64,000 nucleotides of DNA from Azospirillum sp. (GCA_027486405.1 JAIXPD010000053.1:1-64000), one strand, 5' to 3'. Positions 39,089 to 48,664 are shown, numbered from the stretch's first letter. Numbers and translations: made by a program. Notes: generated by a model from the sequence alone, not told the origin.

Positions 39089-39126
39089 GGTCGCGGTCTC
39101 CGGTTGTGCGGTCTCCCGGTCTGTTC

Positions 39127-39142
39127 GGCAACAAGGGTGCCA
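39127..39142 (-). promoter_or_regulatory. Sigma54 promoter for the leftward amidohydrolase-ssuD-sfnB-like operon
   Basis: Minus-strand TGGCACCCTTGTTGCC, GG-N10-GC. Confidence 0.85.
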
Positions 39143-39196
39143 TGTTGATGATTGTTGTTTTTCAAATGTTTAGCGAAGAGATGCGGCGGAGGCTGC

Positions 39197-39241
39197 GTTG
39201 CCAAGGCAACATCCGGATCCGGATCCTGCTGCCTTGGCAAC
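39197..39241. promoter_or_regulatory. Two dyad UAS candidates: GTTGCCAAGGCAAC (39197-39210) and GCTGCCTTGGCAAC (39228-39241)
   Basis: Matching dyads 31 bp apart upstream of the left sigma54 promoter; same motif upstream of the right promoter. Confidence 0.75.
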
Positions 39242-39276
39242 GCTGTGGAACCGCAGGGTGAATCGGCGGTGCGGGG

Positions 39277-41406
39277 TCAGGCCCCCGCCCACACCGCGTC
39301 CCGCACCGACACGCTGGCGGCGAGCAGGCCGGAGGCCAGGAAGCTGTCGGCGACCGCCTGTTGCCGCCGCACCGCGCGGTCATCCAACGGGTGGGCACCG
39401 TAGGTCAGACGGCTGAAGGCCAACTCCAACGCCGGGGCGGCGATGCCGAAATCTCCGGTCATGGCGCGCGCCGCTTCCGCCGCGTGGTGGGCGGCGTATT
39501 CGCCCGCCTTGCCCATTTCATCCAGCAGGATGGCGAGGATCTGCGGGTGGCGGGAGGCAAAGCGTGGGTTGGTCAAATAGAACTGGTGGTTGGGAACCAG
39601 CCCGTTGCCGTCGGTCAGCACCCGCGTGTCGTCGCGGATCTGGGCGGAGGACAGCAGCGGATCCCAGATCGCCCAGGCGTCCACCAGCTCGTCCAGCAGT
39701 GCGTCCAGCGCGGCGGCGGGCTGCATGTGGACGATCCGCACGTCGTTCAGGGTCAGGCCATGGGCCTGCAAGGCGCGCAGCAGGAAATAATGGACGTTCG
39801 ATCCGGTGTGCAGCGCCACCGTGCGCCCACGCAGATCGGCGGTGGTGCGCAGCGGGCTGTCCTTGCGGACCAGAAGGGCTTCGGCGCTGGGGGCGGGCGG
39901 GTCGTACCCGGCATAGACCAGCGGCACACCGGCGGCCTGGGCGAAGACCGGCGGGGCCTCCCCGGTTGCCACGAACTCCACCTCGCCCCGGCCCAGGGCC
40001 TCCATCATCTGCGGGCCGGAGACGAACTCCCGCCAGCGCACACGGTGGCCGTGCTCGGCCAGGCGACGTTCCAGCGCGCCGCGCGTCTTGACGATGCGCG
40101 AGGTGCCGAAGCTCTGATGGCCGATGACCAGATCGACCAACGGCGGCGAACGGGTCGCGGCGGCGGGCAGCGATGGCGACGGCGAACGGGGGGAAGCGGC
40201 GGGCGCGCGGCGGCGCGGCGCGATGGCCCCCAGATGCGCCAGTTGGGTGCGAAAGGCGTTGCGCGTCATGCCCAGGCTGTCGGCCGCCCGCATTTGGTTG
40301 CCGTGGGCCAGATCGTAGGCGCTGCGCGCCAGGGTGCGGACGATCCGTTCGTGCAGGTCCGGTTCGCCATTGGCGATGGCGCGGGCGACCAGCGCCTGCA
40401 CCTGGGTTTCCAGATCCTGCAGCTCGTCGTCCGGCACCGGTCGCCGCAGGGTGTCGTCGGGCAGGCGCACATCCGCCGGGCCGATCACCGGGCCGGGGGT
40501 CAGCAGCACCGCGTTGTGCAGCACATTTTCCAACTGCCGGATGTTGCCCGGCCAAGCGCACCGCTCCAACCGGTGCAGCGCGTCGGCCCCCAGCGACAGA
40601 TCCGGGCGACCCAGCCGCGCCTTGTGCAGGGTCAGGAAATGATCGGCCAGCAACGGGATGTCGCCGGGGCGGTCGCGCAGCGGATCCAGCCGCACCGACG
40701 CCACGTTCAGGCGGAAATACAGATCCTCGCGGAAGCGCTTGGCCGCCACCGCCGCCTCCAGATCCACGTTGGTGGCGGCGATGACCCGGACATCGACCGG
40801 GATCGGCGTGCGGGAGCCAACGCGGACCACCTCGCGCTCCTGAAGCACGCGCAGCAGCTTCACCTGAAGGGCGGGGGGCAGGTCGCCGATTTCGTCCAGC
40901 AGCAGCGTGCCGCCGTTCGCGGCTTCGAACCAACCCGCCTGTGTGCGCAGCGCACCGGTGAAGGCCCCCTTTTCAAAGCCGAACAGCTCGGCTTCGGCCA
41001 GGCTGTCGGTGAAGGCCCCGCAATTGACGGCGACGAAGGGGCCGCCGGTCCGGCGGCTCTGGCTGTGGATGTAGCGGGAGACCAGCTCCTTGCCGGTGCC
41101 GGTTTCCCCGATGATGAGCACGGTCGCGTCGCTGGGGGCCAAACGGTCGAGATCGGCCTGAAGCCGCTGGGAACGCGGATCGGCAAAGACCATCGCGGTG
41201 GCGCGGATCGTCGGTTTCCGGTTGCGGCTGATCGGGTCAAAGGCGAGAACACGATTCTGCGCGTACCCGGCGGTGTCCAACCCCGGTCCGCAGGCCCGAA
41301 CCGGGCCGACCGCCATCGTTGGCACGCTGTCCGCGTCGAACCCCGCCAGCGTGGGGGCGAGCGGGGCGGCAGAGGGGCGGCGGTCGCGTTGCGGGGGCTT
41401 GGTCAT
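39277..41406 (-). CDS. Sigma54-dependent activator (AAA+, Fis-type HTH) fused to a C-terminal SsuA-like sulfonate-binding domain
   Basis: GETGTGKE, GAFTGA, LLLDEIGDLPPALQVKLLRVLQ; C-terminal VSGPQMMEALGRGEVEFVATGEAPPVFAQAAGVPLVYAG...GSNVHYFLLRAL...NHQFYL is SsuA-like. Confidence 0.9.
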   Translation of the reverse strand: MTKPPQRDRRPSAAPLAPTLAGFDADSVPTMAVGPVRACGPGLDTAGYAQNRVLAFDPISRNRKPTIRATAMVFADPRSQRLQADLDRLAPSDATVLIIGETGTGKELVSRYIHSQSRRTGGPFVAVNCGAFTDSLAEAELFGFEKGAFTGALRTQAGWFEAANGGTLLLDEIGDLPPALQVKLLRVLQEREVVRVGSRTPIPVDVRVIAATNVDLEAAVAAKRFREDLYFRLNVASVRLDPLRDRPGDIPLLADHFLTLHKARLGRPDLSLGADALHRLERCAWPGNIRQLENVLHNAVLLTPGPVIGPADVRLPDDTLRRPVPDDELQDLETQVQALVARAIANGEPDLHERIVRTLARSAYDLAHGNQMRAADSLGMTRNAFRTQLAHLGAIAPRRRAPAASPRSPSPSLPAAATRSPPLVDLVIGHQSFGTSRIVKTRGALERRLAEHGHRVRWREFVSGPQMMEALGRGEVEFVATGEAPPVFAQAAGVPLVYAGYDPPAPSAEALLVRKDSPLRTTADLRGRTVALHTGSNVHYFLLRALQAHGLTLNDVRIVHMQPAAALDALLDELVDAWAIWDPLLSSAQIRDDTRVLTDGNGLVPNHQFYLTNPRFASRHPQILAILLDEMGKAGEYAAHHAAEAARAMTGDFGIAAPALELAFSRLTYGAHPLDDRAVRRQQAVADSFLASGLLAASVSVRDAVWAGA

Positions 41407-41564
41407 GTCGGCGCCTTTCCAAGTCCTGAATGGCCTGTCCTGCCCCCACCCATCCAAGACGGTTTGGGAACGGGCTGGGGCACAAAATCCACTTTAGCAG
41501 TATGAAAAAACCATAAATACAACAAAACTAAATTGCTAATTAACGGATTAATCACAAATATTTT

Positions 41565-41610
41565 GCTGCCAGCGCAGCAGGCCCCTTGTGAATTCTGCTG
41601 CCAACGCAAC
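41565..41610. promoter_or_regulatory. Two dyad UAS candidates: GCTGCCAGCGCAGC (41565-41578) and GCTGCCAACGCAAC (41597-41610)
   Basis: Same dyad family as 39197-39241, 32 bp apart, upstream of the right sigma54 promoter. Confidence 0.75.
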
Positions 41611-41665
41611 ACCGCGCGGAAACACCTCGGCATCAAATCCAAGGGATTTCAATTGGTTGATTGTT

Positions 41666-41681
41666 TGGCACAGCGATTGCT
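41666..41681 (+). promoter_or_regulatory. Sigma54 promoter for the msuE-sfnG-ABC transporter operon
   Basis: TGGCACAGCGATTGCT, GG-N10-GC. Confidence 0.88.
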
Positions 41682-41723
41682 GTGTTGAGGCTCCGAACCA
41701 TTGAGAACAGGAGCGAACGCGAC

Positions 41724-42299
41724 ATGGGCACGATCAAGCTGGTCACGCTGTCTGGAAATCTCGGCGCACGGTCGCGGACCCGCGCCCTGATCGACGCCGT
41801 GGCGGACGGGGTCGGGACGCACAGCGCCCTTCAGCGGACCGACATCGTGATCGGCGATCTCGCGCCGGAATTGGGGGCCTTGACCGATCCCGCCGCGCTG
41901 CCGCCGCGCGTGGCCGCCGCGATCCAGGCCATCACCTCGGCGGATCTGCTGGTGGTCGGCACGCCGGTCTACAAGGGATCCTACACCGGCCTGTTCAAGC
42001 ATCTGATCGATTTCATCGACCCCAACGCGCTGGTCGGCGTGCCGGTGGTGCTGACGGCGACCGGCGGCAGCCCGCGCCACGCGCTGGTGATCGAGCACCA
42101 GTTGCGTCCGCTGTTCGGTTTCTTCCAGGCCCACACCGTCCCGACCGGGGTGTTCGCCCAGGACAGTGATTTCACCGATTACCGTCTGACCAATCCGGCC
42201 ATCGCCGCCCGTGTCGCCCAGGCCGCCGCCGAGGCGGCGCTCGTCACCGCGCTGGGGCGTGCCACCAAGGCGCGCACCGCCGCTGCGGTCGCCGCCTGA
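41724..42299 (+). CDS. msuE: NADPH-dependent FMN reductase, MsuE-like
   Basis: LVTLSGNLGARSRTRALID, VVGTPVYKGSYTGLFKHLIDFI; next to sfnG. Confidence 0.85.
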   Translation: MGTIKLVTLSGNLGARSRTRALIDAVADGVGTHSALQRTDIVIGDLAPELGALTDPAALPPRVAAAIQAITSADLLVVGTPVYKGSYTGLFKHLIDFIDPNALVGVPVVLTATGGSPRHALVIEHQLRPLFGFFQAHTVPTGVFAQDSDFTDYRLTNPAIAARVAQAAAEAALVTALGRATKARTAAAVAA

Positions 42300-42353
42300 C
42301 GTCCCCGTTGCCATCGCCCGCTTTCCAACGCGCCCATTTCGGAGATCACCGCC

Positions 42354-43463
42354 ATGACCATCCCCGTTACCGATGACACCACCCCCGTCAAGTTCGCCTA
42401 TTGGGTTCCGAACGTGTCGGGCGGGTTGGTCATCAGCAAGATCGAACAGCGCACGAGCTGGGACATCGATTACAACCGCAGGCTCGCCCAGATCGCCGAA
42501 CAGGCCGGATTCGAGTATGCCCTGAGCCAAATCCGCTTCACCGCCGGGTACGGGGCCGACAATCAGCATGAATCGGTGTCCTTCACCCACGCCCTGCTCG
42601 CCGCCACGGAAAAGCTGAACGTCATCGCCGCCGTCCTGCCCGGCCCCTGGCACCCGGCCTTGCTGGCCAAGCAGGTGGCGACCATCAGCCATCTGACCAA
42701 GGGCCGCATCGCCGTCAACATCGTCAGCGGCTGGTTCCGGGGCGAGTTCCAGGCGATCGGCGAGCCGTGGCTGGATCATGACGAGCGTTACCGGCGGTCG
42801 GAGGAGTTCATCCGCGTCATCCGGGGCGTCTGGTCGCAGGACAATTTCTCCTTCAACGGAGCCTATTACCGCTTCGAGAACTACACGCTGAAGCCCAAGC
42901 CTCTGGCCCCGTTGCCGGAGGTGTTCCAGGGTGGCAGCTCCCGCGCGGCGCGCGACATGGCCGCCCGGGTGTCGGATTGGTATTTCACCAACGGCAACAC
43001 CCCCGACGGCATCAAGGCCCAGATCGACGACATCCGCGCGAAGGAGGCCGGGACCGGCCACCGCGCCAAAATCGGCGTCAACGCCTTCGCCATCGTGCGC
43101 GAAACCGAGGAGGAGGCCCGCGCCGTTCTGAGCGAGATTCTGGAAAAGGCCGATCCCGACGCGGTGAAGGGCTTCCACCACGAGGTCCAGAACGCCGGCA
43201 ACGCCTCGCCCGAGCGCGAAGGCAATTGGGCGAAATCGACCTTCGAGGATCTGGTCCAGTACAACGACGGCTTCAAAACCAACCTGATCGGCACCCCGCG
43301 CCAAGTGGCCGAGCGCATCGTGGCGTTGAAGGCGTTGGGCGTCGATCTGGTCCTGCTCGGCTTCCTGCATTTCCAGGAGGAGGTCGAGTATTTCGGCAAG
43401 CACGTCATCCCGCTGGTGCGGGAGTTGGAGGAGGCCAAGGCCCGCGAGGCGGTTCCGGCCTGA
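42354..43463 (+). CDS. sfnG: Dimethyl sulfone monooxygenase, SfnG-like
   Basis: VKFAYWVPNVSGGLVISKIEQRTSWDIDYNRRLAQIAEQAGFEYALSQIRFTAGYGADNQHESVSF. Confidence 0.9.
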   Translation: MTIPVTDDTTPVKFAYWVPNVSGGLVISKIEQRTSWDIDYNRRLAQIAEQAGFEYALSQIRFTAGYGADNQHESVSFTHALLAATEKLNVIAAVLPGPWHPALLAKQVATISHLTKGRIAVNIVSGWFRGEFQAIGEPWLDHDERYRRSEEFIRVIRGVWSQDNFSFNGAYYRFENYTLKPKPLAPLPEVFQGGSSRAARDMAARVSDWYFTNGNTPDGIKAQIDDIRAKEAGTGHRAKIGVNAFAIVRETEEEARAVLSEILEKADPDAVKGFHHEVQNAGNASPEREGNWAKSTFEDLVQYNDGFKTNLIGTPRQVAERIVALKALGVDLVLLGFLHFQEEVEYFGKHVIPLVRELEEAKAREAVPA

Positions 43464-43498
43464 GCGCCCTGGCCTGAACATTCTGGCCTGAACATTCT
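43457..43498. repeat. Three 14-bp tandem units spanning the sfnG stop codon
   Basis: ggcctgagcgccct / ggcctgaacattct / ggcctgaacattct. Confidence 0.75.
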
Positions 43499-43572
43499 GG
43501 CCTTGACCAAGGGGCAGGGCGGGGCTGGTCCCCGCCCCCCGATCCCCGGTTCCCGTCAATGGAGCGTTGTCC

Positions 43573-44424
43573 ATGACCGCCACCCCCTCCGAAGCCGTTC
43601 GCATCGAACCCAGGTCCACCCAGCCGCAAGCCGCCCCGGCGGCCCTGGCGGTGGACGGGCTGTCGCTGTCCTTCGGTGGCGTCACCGCGTTGAACGGGGT
43701 GTCCTTCACCGTGGCGGCGGGGGAAATCCGCGCCGTCATCGGCCCGAACGGGGCGGGAAAAAGCTCGCTGCTGAACGCGGTCAGCGGGCTGTACCGCCCG
43801 GATTCCGGCCGGGTCTGGTTGGGCGGTCACAGCTTTGCCGCCGTGCCCACCGACCGGCTGGCGGCGCTGGGCGTGTCCCGGACCTTCCAGAATCTGGCGC
43901 TGTTCAAGGGGTTGTCGGTGCTGGACAATGTCGCCGCCGGGCTGACCCACCGCCTGCGCGCCGGGGTGTTGGCCCAGGTGATCGGTCTGCCGACGGCGCG
44001 GCGGGAGCGGGCGGACGCTTATGACCGGGCCGAGGCGCTGCTCGCCTTCCTGCATCTGGAGGACGCGCGCGACCGGCCCGTCGGCACCTTGCCCTATGGC
44101 GTGCAGAAGCGGGTGGAGTTGGCGCGCGCCCTGGTGGCCCGGCCCCGGCTGCTGCTGCTGGACGAGCCGATGGCGGGCATGACCCTGACCGAAAAACAGG
44201 AACTGACCGGCTGCATCCGGGCGGCCCGCGACGATCTGGGGGCCACCGTCGTCCTGATCGAACACGACATCGGCGTGGTGATGGGCCTGTCCGACCGCAT
44301 CGCGGTCCTGGATTACGGTCGTCTGATCGGCGACGGCACGCCCGAGGCGATCCGCAACAACCAGGCGGTGATCGATGCCTATCTCGGTGTCGCCCACGAT
44401 CTGGAGGCCGGAGAGGGAATCTGA
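43573..44424 (+). CDS. Branched-chain amino-acid-type (HAAT) ABC transporter ATP-binding protein, LivG-like
   Basis: SFGGVTALNGVSFTVAAGEIRAVIGPNGAGKSS. Confidence 0.9.
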   Translation: MTATPSEAVRIEPRSTQPQAAPAALAVDGLSLSFGGVTALNGVSFTVAAGEIRAVIGPNGAGKSSLLNAVSGLYRPDSGRVWLGGHSFAAVPTDRLAALGVSRTFQNLALFKGLSVLDNVAAGLTHRLRAGVLAQVIGLPTARRERADAYDRAEALLAFLHLEDARDRPVGTLPYGVQKRVELARALVARPRLLLLDEPMAGMTLTEKQELTGCIRAARDDLGATVVLIEHDIGVVMGLSDRIAVLDYGRLIGDGTPEAIRNNQAVIDAYLGVAHDLEAGEGI

Positions 44425-44427
44425 ACG

Positions 44428-45315
44428 ATGGATTGGTCCTTTTTCACCGAGGTGCTGGTCGGCGGCCTGCTGTCGGGGGTGATGTACTCCCTGGTCGCCA
44501 TCGGCTTTGTCCTCATCTACAAAACCTCCGGCGTGCTGAATTTCGCGCAGGGTGCGCTGTTGCTGTTCGCCGCCCTCACCTTTGTCAGCCTGACCGAACG
44601 CGGCTTGCCCTTTTGGGCCGGGATTGCGCTGACGCTGGCAGCGATGACCGCCATCGGCGCGTTGATCGAACGCACCGTGTTGCGCCCGCTGGTCAACCAG
44701 CCGCCGATCACCCTGTTCATGGCGACGTTGGGCGTGTCCTACGTCATCGAAGGGGCTGCGCAACTGCTGTGGGGCACGCAGGTCCACGGGCTGGATCTGG
44801 GGATCGACGATTTGCCGCTGGAGATCGGCGGGGTTCTGATCAGCACCTTCGATCTGTTCGCGGCGGCGGTGGCCGGGGCGATGGTGGCCGGGCTGACCCT
44901 GTTCTTCCGCTACACCCGCATCGGTCTGGGCTTTCGCGCCGTCGCCGACGACCCGCTGGCCGCGCTGGCGGTGGGGTTGAGCCTGGATCGCATCTGGACG
45001 GCGGTGTGGACGGCCTCCGGTGTGGTGGCGCTGGTCGCCGGGCTGCTGTGGGGCGCGCGGCTGGGCGTGCAGTTCTCCCTGTCGCTGGTGGTGCTGAAGG
45101 CGTTGCCGGTGCTGGTGCTGGGCGGCTTCGATTCCATCGCCGGGGCCATCGTCGGCGGCCTGATCGTCGGCGCGGTGGAAAAGCTGGCGGAGGTCTATGC
45201 CGGGCCGCTGGTCGGCGGCGGGATCGAAGGGTGGATCGCTTATGTCGCCGCGCTGGGCTTCCTGTTGATCCGGCCCGCCGGCCTGTTCGGTGCCAAGCCG
45301 GTGGAAAGGGTGTGA
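44428..45315 (+). CDS. HAAT ABC transporter permease, LivH-like
   Basis: LLSGVMYSLVAIGFVLIYKTSGVLNFAQG. Confidence 0.9.
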   Translation: MDWSFFTEVLVGGLLSGVMYSLVAIGFVLIYKTSGVLNFAQGALLLFAALTFVSLTERGLPFWAGIALTLAAMTAIGALIERTVLRPLVNQPPITLFMATLGVSYVIEGAAQLLWGTQVHGLDLGIDDLPLEIGGVLISTFDLFAAAVAGAMVAGLTLFFRYTRIGLGFRAVADDPLAALAVGLSLDRIWTAVWTASGVVALVAGLLWGARLGVQFSLSLVVLKALPVLVLGGFDSIAGAIVGGLIVGAVEKLAEVYAGPLVGGGIEGWIAYVAALGFLLIRPAGLFGAKPVERV

Positions 45316-45319
45316 AGCC

Positions 45320-46456
45320 ATGACCGATCTCGCGCTCGACAAACCCGTTCCGCCCAACGCGGCGGAACCGAACCGGACCGCTCCGGCGGCGCGCCGGGGA
45401 ACGGTTCGGCCATCCCCCACCGCGCTTGGCGTCGGTCTGCTGCTGGCGGTGGCCTTCGGGCTGCTGCCGCTGGTGGGCAGCGAATATCTGTTCGACGCCA
45501 TCCTCACCCCGTTTCTGGCCCTGGCGCTGGCCGGTCTGGGGCTGAACATCCTGACCGGCTACGCCGGGCAGGTGTCGCTTGGATCCGCCGCCTTCATGGC
45601 GGTGGGGGCCTACGCCGCCTTCAACCTGTCCCTGCGGCTGCCGGGGCTTCCCTTTGTCGTGGACATCCTGCTGGCCGGGCTGGTGGCGGCGGCGGTGGGG
45701 CTGGTGTTCGGACTGCCCAGCCTGCGCCTGCGGGGCTTCTACCTCGCCGTGTCCACCCTGGCCGCGCAATTCTTCGTGCAGTGGGTGTTCAACAAGGTGG
45801 GGTGGTTTTCCAACAACAGCCCGTCGGGCATCGTCACTGTGCCGCCGCTGTCGGTGGCCGGGCTGGCGCTTGACGGATCGGTTGGCCGCTACCTCTTCGC
45901 CCTCAGCGTGGTCAGCGTGGTGACGCTGGTGGTGTGGCGTCTGGTGGACAGCCCGACCGGCCGCGCCCTGGCCGCCCTGCGCGACCATGAAACCGCCGCG
46001 CGGGTCATCGGCCTTCCGGTGTTGCGCCTGAAGCTGCTGGCCTTTGCCGTGTCCTCCTTCATCATCGGGGTGGCCGGGGTGCTGTGGGCCTTCGCCTATC
46101 TGCGCACGGTGGAACCGGCGGGTTTCAACCTCGACCGCTCCTTTCAAATCCTCTTCATCGTCATCATCGGCGGGCTGGCGTCGCTGCGCGGGGCCTTTCT
46201 GGGGGCGGCGCTGATCGTCGTCTTTCCGCTGGCGCTGGCCCGTCTGGGCGAAACCCTGCTCGGCGGCCTGTTCGACAGCGGCGTGCTGGAAATGAGCCAG
46301 CGCATCGTTCTGGGTCTGCTGATCATCGCCTTTCTGATCGCTGAACCGGCGGGCCTGTCGGCCCTTCTGGATCGGCTGTGGCGCCGGGTTGCCGGTCGCC
46401 TGGCCGCTCTCTGTTCCGCCCTCTGTTCCCGCTTCGCCTCCAACCGGTCGGCCTAG
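45320..46456 (+). CDS. HAAT ABC transporter permease, LivM-like
   Basis: LNILTGYAGQVSLGSAAFMAVGAYAA. Confidence 0.9.
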   Translation: MTDLALDKPVPPNAAEPNRTAPAARRGTVRPSPTALGVGLLLAVAFGLLPLVGSEYLFDAILTPFLALALAGLGLNILTGYAGQVSLGSAAFMAVGAYAAFNLSLRLPGLPFVVDILLAGLVAAAVGLVFGLPSLRLRGFYLAVSTLAAQFFVQWVFNKVGWFSNNSPSGIVTVPPLSVAGLALDGSVGRYLFALSVVSVVTLVVWRLVDSPTGRALAALRDHETAARVIGLPVLRLKLLAFAVSSFIIGVAGVLWAFAYLRTVEPAGFNLDRSFQILFIVIIGGLASLRGAFLGAALIVVFPLALARLGETLLGGLFDSGVLEMSQRIVLGLLIIAFLIAEPAGLSALLDRLWRRVAGRLAALCSALCSRFASNRSA

Positions 46457-46520
46457 AGTCCGCCCGCACCCATCCCAACGCCTCCAATTCCTCACCCTGA
46501 CACCCAACGGAGACATCCGA

Positions 46521-47867
46521 ATGTCGCGTCCGCTCACCCTCGCCTTGTCCGCAAAAGCCGCCCTTGTCGGCGCGCTGCTGGCCGGTGCGTCGTTCCTGCC
46601 CACCGCTGCCCACGCGGATGAGCAGTATTTCCCGCTGCAAAGCTACCGCGTCGGCCCCTACGCCGCCGGTGGAACCGGCTTTTTCGGCGGCTTCATCGAC
46701 TATCTCAACCTCATCAACACCCGCGACGGCGGGGTGAACGGCGTCAAGCTGACCTGGGACGAGTGCGAAACCCAGTATGAGGTCGAACGCGGCGTCGAAT
46801 GCTACAAGCGGCAGAAGAGCAAGACCGGCGTGGCGGCCTGGAACCCGCTGTCGGTCGGCATCGCCTACGCCATGATCGATGACATCGCGCGCGACAAGGT
46901 CCCGCTGATCACCGTCAACCATGGTCGCACCGACAGCACCGACGGCCGGGTGTTCAAGCATGTCTTCCCGCTGCTGCTGAATCCGTACAGCGAAAGCTCG
47001 GGCATCGTGAATTACATCGCCGCGCGCGAAGGCGGGCTGGACAAGCTGAAGGGCAAGAAAATCGCCGTGCTCTATCACGGCTCGCCCTATGGCAAGGAAA
47101 CCATCCCGATCTACCAGTTGCTGGCCGAGAAATACGGTTTCACCGCCGAACAGATCGAGGTTCCGCATCCGGGCAACGAGCAGCAATCGCAATGGCTGTC
47201 GATTCGCCGCAGCAAGCCCGATTACGTCGTGCTGCGCGGCTGGGGCGTGATGAACCCGGTGGCGTTGAAGACGGCGCAGAAGGTCGGATTCCCCGCCGAC
47301 CGCATCATCGGCAACGTCTGGTCCAACTCCGAAGAGGATGTGATCCCGGCGGGCGACGCGGCCAAGGGCTACACCGCCATCACCACCCAGGCGTCGGGGG
47401 CCGATTACCCGGTGCTTCAGGAGATCGTCAAGACGGTCTATGGCGCGGGCAAGGGCAATCTGGACGACAAGAAGCGAGTCGGCAGCGTCTATCACAACCT
47501 TGGCATCGTGAACGGGATCCTGAACGTGGAGGCGGTGCGCATCGCCCAGGAGAAGTTCGGCAAGCGCACCCTGACCGGCGACGAGGTGCGGTGGGGCTTC
47601 GAGCATCTGCGGCTGGATCCCAAGCGGGTGGAGGCGTTGGGGGCCAAGGGCCTGTTCCATTCCATCAACGTCACCGTCGCCAACCACGAGGGCGAAGGGC
47701 GCGTGACCTTCCAGCAATGGGATGGCGCCAAGTGGAAGGTGGTGTCGGATTGGATCGCCCCGGATTGGGCGCTGCTGCGCCCGATCATTGAAAAATCCTC
47801 GCTGGCCTACGCCGCCCAACACGGCATCACGGTGCGCGATTCCGCCGCCGAAGACGCCACCAACTGA
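46521..47867 (+). CDS. HAAT ABC transporter substrate-binding protein
   Basis: Signal peptide; YFPLQSYRVGPYAAGGTGFFGGFIDYLNLINTRDGGVNGVKL. Confidence 0.88.
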   Translation: MSRPLTLALSAKAALVGALLAGASFLPTAAHADEQYFPLQSYRVGPYAAGGTGFFGGFIDYLNLINTRDGGVNGVKLTWDECETQYEVERGVECYKRQKSKTGVAAWNPLSVGIAYAMIDDIARDKVPLITVNHGRTDSTDGRVFKHVFPLLLNPYSESSGIVNYIAAREGGLDKLKGKKIAVLYHGSPYGKETIPIYQLLAEKYGFTAEQIEVPHPGNEQQSQWLSIRRSKPDYVVLRGWGVMNPVALKTAQKVGFPADRIIGNVWSNSEEDVIPAGDAAKGYTAITTQASGADYPVLQEIVKTVYGAGKGNLDDKKRVGSVYHNLGIVNGILNVEAVRIAQEKFGKRTLTGDEVRWGFEHLRLDPKRVEALGAKGLFHSINVTVANHEGEGRVTFQQWDGAKWKVVSDWIAPDWALLRPIIEKSSLAYAAQHGITVRDSAAEDATN

Positions 47868-47899
47868 CCGACGCCGACGCGAAAGGGAGCGCCACGATC

Positions 47900-48664
47900 A
47901 TGACGATCCGCGAGGTTCTGTTGTCGGTGGATGGGGTCGAAGCGACCTACAACCACGCCATCCGGGCGCTGTCGGGGGTGAACCTGACGGTGCGGACCGG
48001 GGAGATCGTGGCGCTTCTGGGCGCGAACGGGGCGGGCAAGACCACGGCGCTGAAGGCGCTGTGCGGTTTGCTCGCCGCCGAACGCGGCCAGATCACCGCC
48101 GGGCGCATCCGCTACGACGGCGAGGACATCGCCCAGCGCAGCCCGGCGGAACTGGTGCGCGCCGGGCTGGTCCAGGTGCTGGAGGGGCGGCACTGCTTCC
48201 GCTCCCTCAGCGTCGAAGACAATCTGATCGTCGGCGGGCAGGCGCGCGGCTGGAGCCGGGCGGCGCTGCGGCGCGAGCTGGAGCGCGTCTACACCCTTTT
48301 TCCCCGTTTGCGCGACCGGCGTGGCAGCCTGGCCGGTCTGACCTCCGGCGGGGAACAGCAGATGACCGCCATCGGGCGGGCGCTGATGGCGCGGCCCCGC
48401 CTGCTGGTGCTCGACGAACCGTCGATGGGCCTCGCCCCGCTGGTGGTTGAGAGCATCTTTGCCGCCCTGACCGCGCTGAACCGCGACGAGGGGCTGACCC
48501 TGCTGGTGGCCGAACAGAACTCCACCGTTGCGCTGCGCCACGCCCACCGCGCCGCCGTTCTGGAGAACGGCCGCACGGTGCTGGACGGCGCGGCGGACGC
48601 CCTGCGCGACCGTGACGACATCAAGGCGTTTTACCTCGGCGTCGGTCTTGGTGCCGCCGCCTGA
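47900..48664 (+). CDS. HAAT ABC transporter ATP-binding protein, LivF-like
   Basis: GANGAGKTTALKALCGLL, TSGGEQQMTAIGRALMARPRLLVLDEPSMGLAPLVVE. Confidence 0.9.
   Translation: MTIREVLLSVDGVEATYNHAIRALSGVNLTVRTGEIVALLGANGAGKTTALKALCGLLAAERGQITAGRIRYDGEDIAQRSPAELVRAGLVQVLEGRHCFRSLSVEDNLIVGGQARGWSRAALRRELERVYTLFPRLRDRRGSLAGLTSGGEQQMTAIGRALMARPRLLVLDEPSMGLAPLVVESIFAALTALNRDEGLTLLVAEQNSTVALRHAHRAAVLENGRTVLDGAADALRDRDDIKAFYLGVGLGAAA

Noticed and set aside
39195-39243. Strong 14-bp stem hairpin interpreted as a terminator of the sigma54 regulator
   Set aside because: Both arms are themselves dyads matching the right-hand UAS sites, and there is no T-tract; a paired enhancer is the better reading, though a dual role is possible.
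42650-42668. TGGCACCCGGCCTTGCTGG in sfnG as a sigma54 promoter
   Set aside because: GG-to-GC spacing is 11, not 10, and it lies within coding sequence.
44533-44550. GTGCTGAATTTCGCGC, iteron-like start in the livH-like gene
   Set aside because: Matches end after nine bases; encodes the conserved LNFAQ motif.
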